From Temnothorax longispinosus (taxonomy: Eukaryota; Arthropoda; Insecta; Hymenoptera; Formicidae), in NCBI RefSeq assembly GCF_030848805.1, contig NC_092364.1:10875650-10939649 (forward strand): 64,000 bases of DNA. The letters are read 5' to 3'. The first letter of the stretch is position 1, and each line of letters begins with the position of its first letter. Of this stretch, positions 43,844 through 53,499 are shown piece after piece. A program made the translations under genes and the position numbers. Under the pieces are notes generated by a model. That model had not been told where the DNA came from. It did not search any database and saw nothing but the letters and a program-made list of their open reading frames with translations.

Positions 43844-45105
43844 ACCTATGTGAACCTGGCACCCGACTTTTGAAAAATTAATTTTTTTTACGGAAAACGT
43901 TAGCATTTTGTTTGTAGTTATTTGTAGTAACAAAAATTTCGTTTGTAGTTTAATACATTAAAAATTATAAAAGTTTTAAAAATTACTCGCACCCCACTTT
44001 GAGATATCTCAAATCCGCTTGCGCCATCTTCTTCAGAATCGTTTGTAGTTGTTTGTAGTGCTTTTCTTTTCGTTTGCACCGTTCAAAAGTTATTATATTT
44101 TTGCAATAAACAAAAACAGTAACTTTGCCAATTTTGGAGATATCTCAAATCCGCTTGCGCCATCTTCTTCAGAATCATTTGTAGTTGTTTGTAGTGCTTT
44201 TCTTTTCGTTTGTAGTTGCACCGTTCTAATAAAGTTATGATATTTTTGCAGTAAGCAAGAAGTGTAACTTTGCCAATTTTGAAGATATTTTAAACGAAAC
44301 AGAACGAAAACCATTACAAACAACTACAAACGATTCTACATCGAGTCGCGCAATCAGTTTTAAAATAATTCCAAAATTGGCAAAGTTACACTTCTTGTAT
44401 ATTGCAAAAATATTATAACTATTATATATAAAACGGTGCATATACAAACAGAAAAAAAGAAAGCACTACAAACAACTACAAACGATTCTAAAGAAGATGG
44501 CGCAAGCGGATTTGAGATATCTCCAAAATTGACAAAGTTACACTTTTTGTTTATTGCAAAAATATAATAACTTTTGAACGGTGCAACTACAAACAAAAAG
44601 AAAAGCACTACAAACAACTACAAACGATTCTGATGAAGATGGCGCAAGCGGATTTGAGATATCTCCAAAATTGGCAAAGTTACTCTTTTTGTTTATTGCA
44701 AAAATATAATAACTTTTGAACGGTGCAACTACAAACGAAAAGAAAAGCACTACAAACAACTACAAATGATTCTGAAGAAGATGGCGCAAGCGGATTTGAA
44801 ATATCTCGACAAATGACAAAGTTAGGTTTTATTTATTTTTTTAAGTTATTGTAACTTTTAAATGGTTCAACTACAAACGAAACGAAAAACACTACAAACA
44901 ACTACAAACGATTCTAAAGAAGATGGCGCAAACGGATTTGAGATATCTTAAAGTGGAGTGCGAGTAATTTTTTTTATTTTTATAATTTTTAATGTATTAA
45001 ACTATAAACGAAATTTTTGTTACTACAAATAACTACAAACAAAATGCTAACGTTTTCCGTAAAAAAATTAATTTTTCGGAAGTCGGGTGTCAGGTTCACA
45101 TAGGT
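43844..45105. mobile_element. MULE-like palindromic element with 9-bp target duplication
   Basis: ACCTATGTGAACCTGGCACC and the inverted AGGTTCACATAGGT are the ends. The 9-bp TTGGTCCTT is duplicated at 43835-43843 and 45106-45114. Arms of about 150 bp precede a centre of tandem units of about 135 bp. A 9-bp duplication with long arms is typical of Mutator-like elements, although other superfamilies make 8-9-bp duplications. There is no transposase. Confidence 0.8.
43990..44960. repeat. ~135-bp tandem units in opposed orientation
   Basis: The unit has GAGATATCTCAAATCCGCTTGCGCCATCTTC, GTTTGTAGTTGTTTGTAGTG and a CAATAAACAAAAA/CAAAGTTAC block. About two units run one way (43990-44300) and about four run inverted (44340-44960). 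The open frames in this block are artefacts. Confidence 0.8.
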
Positions 45106-45500
45106 TTGGTCCTTGTGGAAGGCAACAACAAGAAATATACAGTAATCGTTAGTCACGAAGATGCGGAAAAAGCCCAAAGATTACTAAATTAATATAATTA
45201 ATATAATAATAAATAATTTCGATATTTTCATAAATCTGAAAACTGTTATTTATTTTATAGACATGACTTTTGCAACATCATTGTTTAAGTACAAGATTCT
45301 TTTTTATATATTTCATAGAATAGGCAGGTGCTCCTATCATCGTGTCACGTCGTGTCTAATTGTAAGATAGGTTAAGATAGGTTATATTTCTTTCTTATAC
45401 ATAACAAGAGTCGCAGTACTGCGGATATCGTTCCGTTATTGCAGCGTTATATGCGGTAAAAACAACAGAAGTGATTACGGAACGCTCCTGCAGTTCTACT

Positions 45501-45596
45501 CAATGACGTCATATCGTCAGTACTTACAGTGAATATCGAAACGCACCCAATGACGTCATATCGTCAGTACTTACAGTTAATATCGAAACGCACCCT
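45501..45596 (+). repeat. Two tandem 48-bp repeats containing TGACGTCA
   Basis: CAATGACGTCATATCGTCAG and TACTTACAGT plus AATATCGAAACGCACCC are duplicated exactly except for one base. TGACGTCA is a perfect CRE-type palindrome. It lies 430 bp upstream of the Harbinger transposase. Confidence 0.85.
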
Positions 45597-46024
45597 TATT
45601 CACACTGAACGCGTCACGAGTCGCGACAAACAGCGACAAATCAACGCGACGCATGAGCAGCCCCAACATAACCTAATATTTGTCGTTGATGCCCCAAGTG
45701 CTCGAACTGCTTGAAGTTGAGTCAAGTCAAAGAGATACCGGCTGTAGCTGTATCGAGGAGAATCGAATTACTTATTCGACCAGAGTAGATCAGGCTTGTT
45801 GAATTCGCCAGCTCGCAAGCCGGAATAGTCGAATTATTGAGCCAAAGTGTTCTCGTCAATGTAATGTGTTGTCTCCGTACACTTCGTCGAGCCGAATAGA
45901 GCAGTGCAAAGCTTGATAGACTTCTGAGAGGGTTATTGATATTAGGTTACATTGTGCCTGTTCATGCGTTGCGTTATTTGGCGCGACGCGTTCAGTATAA
46001 ATAAAAACAATTGTTTGTGGAAAT

Positions 46025-49015
46025 ATGGAGGCCTACCGACAGCGTTGGCGAATGAAAATTATTGCCATGATGTTACTACATAGACGATTCAAACTTGTCG
46101 ATGAAGCCCGTGATGAAGCCGATCAAAGAATTCACCGATTCTGGGAACGTCCCATACTTCAAACTAGACGAACTCACGGAAACTGGGAACATTTGATACA
46201 GGAGCTTCGCTTATATGATCATGAAACCTACTTCAATTTTATGAGAATGACGCCACAAACTTTTGAAGAGATTCTTTCTTTGGTTGGATCACAGCTTATA
46301 AAACAAACCACAAATTTTCGAGAGCCAATATGTGTAAAAGCTCGATTATCGTTAACAATTCGGTAAGTTATGAAATACTTAACTTTTTGGTTACGATTTT
46401 CTGGATTCTTTTATTAATATTTTTTTTAATCATTAAAATATGTTGCTGGATATTACCGAAAATTTTGTAAAAAAATTTTCAAGTTAATAAAATAAATTTA
46501 AATGATATCCTTGGGAATCTTTTAGATACTTGGCTACTGAAGATTTCCTGAAATCAATAGCTTTGGCCTTCAGAATTGGGGCAGCTACTGCATCTAAAAT
46601 AATTCGAGAGACGTGTAGAACGATATGAGATAGCATGCAGCAAGAATTCTTCACGCCCTCTCAAGAAAATTGGTTACACGTTCATAACGAATTTGCACTA
46701 CGTTGGAACTTTCCACACTGTATTGGCGCATTGGACGGGAAGCATGTTGTCATCGCAGTAAGTTAAAATTTTATCATAGACAATATGACTACTATTTGAT
46801 ATTAAGGTTTAGTAATTTCTGTTTGAACAAATACGTAAACATTCAAAGTAATTCCTGTTTAAACAAATACGTGTTATTTATTTAAATTCTATTTTTACCC
46901 TATCCCTTAAATCTATTTCTTTAGGAGTAGAAACATTTGTGTAAATATTGAGTTTAATTAGGTGAAATTAACACGATTCCCCGGTGACTTGTAAATTAAA
47001 TTGTCTTTAAATGCAAAAAATAGGTATCTTAACCCTAGAACTCATGAGTAATTTTTTTTACCTTTTAACTCATGACTGGGGTCAATATCGACCCCACGCT
47101 TTTTTTAATCGTAAAACCGGTCCTACAGAGATAAAGGGCCTTAATAGTACATGAATTTCTTCGTTTTTTAATAAAGAAGAGAATGGTATGCGATAAATTT
47201 AATTTTACTCAAGTTTAGTTAGTGAAAAATCCATTTAAAGACCGAAAAATGCAGAAATCAGCAAAAACCTCTTTTTTTAAACAAAAATTTGTATCTTTTT
47301 TTGTATCAACCGATTTTCAAATTTCAAACGGGGTTTTAAAGAGGACACATTAGACTATTGGAAAAAAATTGTCATCGCTATGTTCTGTTCAAAAAGTATA
47401 TTTATTTGGAACTATAGAAATGAAGAAATTCGCAAAGTTGAAATATGGAAAAAGTCGATGAAAAAACCATAAAAAATTGTATTTCAAGTATTATTTTATT
47501 TTTATTTGATACAAAATAGTAAAAAATATGAAAAAAATGAAACATTATATCGCCCAGCCATTTTCTGCGAAATGTCAATCTTCTATAGGCAACGGGATTT
47601 TTACCGACTAAGTTGTGTGATATTTCGTCTTAAATAATATTTATGACTATTTATGCTCAGATTACGTAATAATACATGAAATATATTGATTCTAGCAAAA
47701 AATATAAAATTAGCTTACCGACGAAACACAAACGGCAACTCACAATTGGGGTCAATATCGACCCCACGCACGCTTTGCGACGGTGCTGTCTCACTGCCAG
47801 CGAACAACCAACGCTGCGCCCGACATAATCTTACTTTTAGAGAGTTGAAATGAATTATGGTTTAGGTCCTGAGTCGATAATGTCACTCGCTAGCTCAGGA
47901 GCGTAGTTCAAAGTTTGCCTGGGGAAACGACCCCAGTCATGAGTTCTAGGGTTAACTTTTACATACATTTTTTGGTAAAAAAAATTGTGCAATATTGCGG
48001 CTTCAGTTTTTACACGTAGTTGTGCAAATATGTCTTTATGTTGTAAACATTAAAGTACCATTTATCTTTAATTACTGTCAGTTAATGCACGATAGTTTAA
48101 ACTAAAATTAGTACTAAATTCTAAAAATTTAGTATTAATTTGACAACTAAATCGCAGTAATAACAAATATACAAGTAATGTCAAACGTCCTAATTTCCTA
48201 CGCTATGTGCACAAATTTTCAGCTCCAGAACTTAAAATTTACACGCGTTAGTGTTTACGGACATTTTTCAAAAAATGTTTCTTATTTTTATTCTCTTGAA
48301 GGCTCCAGCGCATTCTGGATCATCATTTTACAATTATAAAGGACAACACAGTATCGTGCTAATGGCCTTGGTATCGGCAGATTATAAGTTTTTGATGGTA
48401 GATATAGGAGCTCAAGGTCGCCATAGAGACGGTGGTATTTTTAAAAACTCTGAGATTGGCCATCGATTCAATGAAGGGCTAATGAATTTACCTCCTCCAT
48501 CTATTATTGATCCAGCACACACTCAACCACTTTCATTCGTAATAGTAGCAGACGAAGCTTTTCAACTAAACTCATTTACTATGAGACCTTACCCAGGGCG
48601 AAATATGACTGCAGAAAGACGAATATTCAACTATAGATTGTCCAGAGCACGAAGAGTTGTCGAGAATGCTTTTGGTATCATAGCAGCACGATGGAGAATC
48701 TACCAGAAGCCCATGAACACATCGCTGGCTACGACCGAAGGAATTGTGCAAGCTACCATTTGCCTTCACAATTTTATGATGACGAGAGATCATTATTGTG
48801 ACGACAGCTTTGCTGATCGTGTGAATTACAACAATAATATCGTGGCGAACGGTGCGTGGCGAGAGAATATACCAGTAATAGGTGCAATTCAAAATTATCG
48901 AGATGCCGGTTTAAACAAGTGTTCGAGACAAGCAGCTGAGATACGAGACAGATTTACTAAGCATTTTATGACTGAAGGAGCTGTACCCTGGCAATGGGAA
49001 ATGTTACAAAAATAA
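46025..49015 (+). pseudogene. Nearly intact Harbinger transposase (third system)
   Basis: Exons 46025-46362, 46526-46757 and 48302-49015 join in phase to 427 codons plus stop, the usual size for the family. Motifs: an N-terminal region MLLHRRFKLVDEARDEADQR, WEHLIQELRLYDHETYFNFM, YLATEDFLKSIALAFRIG and ATASKIIRETCRTI (helix-turn-helix-like), IGALDGKHVVI (first Asp), YNYKGQHSIVLMALVSADY, GGIFKNSEIG, FVIVADEAFQL (second Asp), FNYRLSRARRVVENAFGIIA (Glu) and ATICLHNFMM. The only visible defect is TGA at 46626-46628 where Trp is expected. A TATAAAT lies about 30 bp before the ATG. The 1.5-kb second intron carries a piggyBac-like MITE. It is convergent with the MADF gene. One base from intact suggests recent activity. 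Confidence 0.88.
47033..47951. mobile_element. piggyBac-like MITE (TTAA target) in the transposase intron
   Basis: CCCTAGAACTCATGAGT starts it and CAGTCATGAGTTCTAGGG ends it, between TTAA copies (47029-47032, 47952-47955). A perfect palindrome GGGGTCAATATCGACCCC occurs near both ends (about 47080 and 47747). There is no coding sequence. Confidence 0.85.
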
Positions 49016-49423
49016 AACAAGTATTAAACATATAATCTCCAAATATATTTATTAAAATAAATGTATCAATGCTAACATCTTACTCTATGCACAGCCTGCA
49101 ATCTCTTAAAATAATATTATTTTAGACTGTTATTGTATAAAAAAAAATAAAAATATTACAGTACTTAGACACAAATGTTACAAAATAAAAAAATTAAGAT
49201 TTTCAGTTTTTGAGGATTCTTTGGCTTTGAGATAAAATAAAGCTATTTTGTACTGTTTGTAGACTAAAAAAATAAACAAAATCTCTAACAGTACACAGTC
49301 AAATAATGCAATAAAAAATACTTAAATATTAAACCAAAATATTTCTAGTTAGTTTAATTTTTACGTGGTTTAATTTTTAAAGTCGTTGGTCGTCGAGAAA
49401 ATGTTGGATATTTTCTTTTTTCC
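49016..49423. other. AT-rich spacer between convergent genes
   Basis: This is the 3' region shared by the transposase and the MADF gene. It is AT-rich and no other feature was seen. Confidence 0.5.
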
Positions 49424-50706
49424 TTATGTAGCTGACTCATCCTGTACCTGCATCAAGGATTCCGTTATTTTTCGTATTAATTTTCTCATCGCCTGGTTTG
49501 AAAGTACTCTCATTTCCGACTCCAGGTAAAGTATAAAAGACCCAATGCGGGCGGGCACAGTAGGATCTATATTTTTTTTACAAAATGACTCAAAATCCTC
49601 CCTCACAGATTCAGCAGGTTGGACATTTTTGTTTTTTTTCTTCAATGCAGAACTGTTTGATCCCGATGTATCTATATCTATGGAGCGTTTGCTTTTCGAG
49701 AGACTGCTTTTCGAGAGACTGTTTATTGTTCTATAATTAGAAAATATATTTAGTATGTACATTACTTCTTTATTTTACTTCTTTCCTAAGTACGTTTTAA
49801 AAAATTTATTTAAATTGTGTAAATATTGTGTAAATACATTCCAAATATCCTTTTGAAAGTTACTTATAAGTTGAACCGTCTAAAAAAGACAGGCAGGACA
49901 TGACGAAATAAGGATTCCATATTGGCTACAGAACTCTACAACTAGAAAATTTTTGTCAAGCTATATATCGCTGAAAAACTGACACCAAAAAGATAGAAGT
50001 TGAAACTTATATATCGCTTATTCATCGTAATTTTCTCAGATTACTTTCTTATTGTTAGTGTAATGAAGGTTTTGTAAAGTCAAAAAAATTACGAAAGAGA
50101 AATGTGCAAATTTGAAGTTGTACCTTTTCCTAGTATTGTATGTGCTAATAAAAAAACTTACGGTCTATATTCTACGCTAGGGCGAAGAAATTCCAGCTGC
50201 GAGAAGTACTTCCATTCAACTGTATTGCTTGCAGCACTGCCACTGCGTTTGGATTTACTTTCTTCATCCAGCAGTCTGACAAAGCGATCTCTTAATGTTT
50301 TAAATGTTTTTTTGACTATATCCATCCTGTACACCTCTGGAAAGTGATATAACAAAACTTAAATTTGTGTGTGTGCGTGTATACTATGCCTATTTCAACT
50401 GCGTTCCGATATTAATTGCCAGTACTAAAAGTCTGTAGTATACGTGACATAAATTATGGATTTTTTGGAAGTGAATATCGAAACAAGCTTTGTAAAGAGT
50501 TTTTGCTTACCTAAAACTACGTCAACTTCATTCCACAATGCTGACATTGTTTTATAATGTCTTTCAGTGTACGGCAGTAGTGTATTCCACAAAGGCCCTC
50601 TACAGAAAACTTCAGTGATAAGCAGTTCTTTTTGATCGTTTTCAGGAATTTTAGGACTTGATTGGCTTGAAGCATGCAAGCCTTCTGTTTCGCCTTCTGA
50701 GGTCAC
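49424..50706 (-). CDS. MADF-domain accessory protein of the third Harbinger system
   Basis: Minus-strand exons are 50706-50511, 50336-50162 and 49730-49424. Exons 1 and 2 join in phase (G plus AG). Exons 1-2 form a MADF (Myb/SANT-like in Adf-1) domain: ELLITEVFCRGPLWNTLLPY, HYKTMSALWNEVDVVLG, YRMDIVKKTFKTLRDRFVRL, KRSGSAA and EWKYFSQLEFLRP. Exon 3 has a Ser/Lys-rich linker, then PARIGSFILYLESEMRVLSN and KLIRKITESLMQ, matching the BESS-like helical tail that often follows MADF. The annotated Met overlaps an unrelated repeat fragment, so the true start is uncertain. Such proteins bind element ends and partner the transposase. It lies convergent with that gene, 409 bp apart. Confidence 0.75.
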
Positions 50707-50775
50707 TCGGGGTCATGACCTTGACAACATATATCAAGGTCATTGAAATCGGTGAGGTCGCCCTTAATCTAGATA
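50692..50775 (+). repeat. Solo fragment of the 6641-7906 palindrome arm
   Basis: CTTCTGAGGTCACTCGGGGTC and TTGACAACATATATCAAGGTC plus CGCCCTTAATCTAGA match 7659-7742. It cuts the 5' end of the MADF gene. Confidence 0.8.
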
Positions 50776-52762
50776 TTTACCAAGTTATATTTATTTTGAG
50801 CCTTAATACTGCATATCTCGAAAACTAAAGCAGTTATCCCTATAAGACCTATATAATTTTTTGTTCAGCGTAAAAAATACTACCAGAAACCACAGTCAAA
50901 TCAAGGGGCACCAGTTATCGTGTTTGTGCCCAAAGTAGTAATATACCTGCAACGTTCGTTTAACGTTTAGATCATAACTCTTTGAAAAAATTTATTTTCA
51001 GAATGTTAGCTGACTGTTTGGAATCAAACAGTAAACATATATAACACAAAACTAACGTTCAGCGAACATTAGCATGCTGTCTGGGTCCTGGGTACATATA
51101 TCAAAAAATAAAAACTTTACTTAAATTACAAAAACTTAAATTAGAACAGCAGTACATGTATGCATTGATCGCAATTAATTTTGTATCGCAATATAATTTT
51201 TGAATTAACCGAAATTAAACCTAAATTAAAACAAATAATAAAATAATAATATACAAAATAAAAAATAAATAATTAAAAACTAAAAATAATAAACAGAAAC
51301 AAATTAAAATACTAAATAATAATATTAAACTAAAATGAACTATAATAAAATTAAAAATAATAAATAAAAATAATAAAAATCTTTTCAATTTACAAATAAA
51401 ATTAAAATTAAAATGTTAATTATTGTTACTTTCATTAAAGTATTCACTATCGCCAGATTCTATATCAGCTTCTGAAACATGTAAAGTAAATTCCGGTTTT
51501 TTAAAAGTTTTAACACAGCTTCGTCTAAATATCCGGATTTTTGTGGTGGATGATGTCTATATGATGAAATTACTGGATCCGATGAAATAAGTAGTATATG
51601 TAATAAATCCTCCGTAGTTTTATCTCGAGATATTTTTCGAGTATGTCCTTTTCTATATCATCTGCAATCTTTATTACGTGCTTCACTTTTCTATTTGTTT
51701 TGTCTTTTTTTATTTTTGACATTCAATGAATATGTTGCTGGTCTTATTAGTTGCTGACGAAATAAGTTAGTTGTCGTTCGTCACATCAAATGTAATCATA
51801 TAATTAAATATAACAATTATAAATACAAATGATATCACTTCTCCTCTATATGTCCAACAGTATAGCTTATAATAAAAATATTGGCTTTTTCAATAATATA
51901 AATATATACCTATCAATAATAGAAATAATATAAACTTGTGATATTTCCTTCTAAATCAATTTCGAGATATTTGTGAAAAACCATATATAGACAGATGTCA
52001 ATATCAAGAGACACGGTAGTCTCGCCAAGTACACGCGCAGCGCGAGACCGTCTCGTGTATCTTTACGCGAACGGACGAATTGTGAGTTCTAAAAAACGCT
52101 GTATCTATGAAACGGGCACTTGGCGGCAGCTAGTTTTAAAAAATAAAACTCAGAAATGTCTAAAGAATAATATGCTGGTAAAATGACGGCAGCATTCCGC
52201 AGCGTTTTTTTTTGTAGACCTTTCTAAGTTTTATACTTTGAAAATTTTATAATTAAAAATCGGTAATATTTGACTTAAAAAATACCGTTATTATTAAAAA
52301 ATTATTATAAGATATAAAATTAAAAAATATATACCTTTCTCTATATTTATCTAATTTAAAGTTTTAATATTCTTCAATATAAGCAGAATAATACTTCTTT
52401 ATTTCTCAAGCGCTGCTAAAGTAATGATTTAACGTTTTGCGAGATGAATTTATACGACCTATTCAAATGATTGTTATAACACAACTACGTGTAAATGGTA
52501 AATATTTTGTAGAAAATGAACTATCAAATATCTTTCTTAAAAATATAATCATTTATTTTAAGAAATATTAATCTTCGAAAATCGACTTTTGTCCAGCTAG
52601 ATTGCCGTCTTGGCCCACTGTGCGTCGCCATCTTATGATCGTACGCCCTGCTGTCTATTCGCTTCGTGCATGAACGTGGAGGGGATTCGCAAAACGACTT
52701 AGGCGCTCATAGCGATCAGTTTGGAAAGTTGGAACACGCTGACCTTTTCATAAATTCAAAAG
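50776..52762. other. AT-rich intergenic; weak coding relic on the minus strand
   Basis: 51200-51420 is simple A/T-rich AATAAAA sequence. On the minus strand about 51440-51725 can be read in changing frames as MSKIKKDKTNRKVKHVIKI, then LLHILLISSDPVISSYRHHP and GYLDEAVLKLLKN. I do not recognise the family. 51035-51095 holds a CTGTCTGGGTCCTGGGTAC end resembling the ACCCAGA-type MITE. Confidence 0.35.
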
Positions 52763-53202
52763 ATGGAAAATAAACAATTAAAAAGAAAAGCAAAATTATA
52801 TTGTTGCGTAGTAAATTGTAAAAATAATTCTTGTGATACTCCAGATAAATTATTTTACTGTTTTCCAACATCTAATGTACATTATCCACATAAAGTACAA
52901 AGACGTAAAACATGGTTAAGAGCTATTAAAAAGTTAAGGTAAATACATTTTACTAGTAAATAAAAATTCAAAAGTTGCAAAAAGTATCCATAATAGAGCT
53001 TATTTGTTTATTTTAATAATTTTCCTTTCTTAGACCTGATGGATCAGATTGGAAGCCGCATGACAGATCACGCATTTGCAGTGACCATTTTATTGGAAAT
53101 AAAAAGTCAGAGGACCCTCGTAGTCCCAGCTACAATCCCACAATTTTTCCAACCATTTATAAAAAAAAAATATTTCAAAAATATTGCTATTGCGCGATAT
53201 GA
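52763..53202 (+). CDS. THAP zinc-finger protein, two exons
   Basis: Exon 1 (52763-52938) and exon 2 (53034-53202) join in frame (AG plus A) to about 114 residues. The product is almost wholly one THAP domain, a C2CH zinc-binding DNA-binding fold: YCCVVNCKNN (first Cys pair), FYCFPT, RRKTWLRAIKKLR, WKPHDRSRICSDHF (third Cys and His) and DPRSPSYNPTIFP (the closing AVPTIF-type motif). It ends soon after in a basic, Lys-rich stretch. A second frame downstream (53205-53422) stays open but shows no domain. THAP domains occur both in P-element-type transposases and in host regulators. No transposase follows, so this is either a domain-only gene or the 5' end of a dead element. Confidence 0.65.
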
Positions 53203-53499
53203 ACGGTTTTTAAAAAGATCATCTGAAGAGTTCGTGAAAGAAGATTTAATTAAAAAAAGAAAAATATTGAGTTTCAGTTTTATTGAGTTTGTTGCACTTC
53301 TATCAGAGTTTACGTACCATATATTAAAGCATAAATATGTTTGCATTTCTTTCCTGCACTTGACACACATCTACCAGAAACATGAAGTACATGACGACTA
53401 TTATCCAACTAAAAAACAATAAATCAGTTATAAAAAATATAAATTACGTTATTATAAACATTAATATTTATCTCCAAACTAACTCTGTAGGGGTGTAAA

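Larger units (their letters stand above)
43805..45192 (+). pseudogene. Small ORF split by a palindromic transposon
   Basis: ATG GCG GCT at 43805 (context GTAAGAACATGG) opens a frame reading MAAMAAPLKELVL to 43843. There a 1262-bp element begins. Right after the second copy of the 9-bp duplication (45106-45114) the frame resumes as VEGNNKKYTVIVSHEDAEKAQ and RLLN, then TAA at 45190-45192. Without the insertion it is a continuous 38-codon frame. I do not recognise the peptide. It could be a small gene, the first exon of something longer, or part of an older transposon. Confidence 0.5.

Noticed and set aside
44049..44759. Open frames with repeated FVVLFFSF and NFANFGDIS peptides
   Set aside because: They translate the 135-bp tandem units of the MULE-like element. 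The frames appear on both strands in step with unit orientation.
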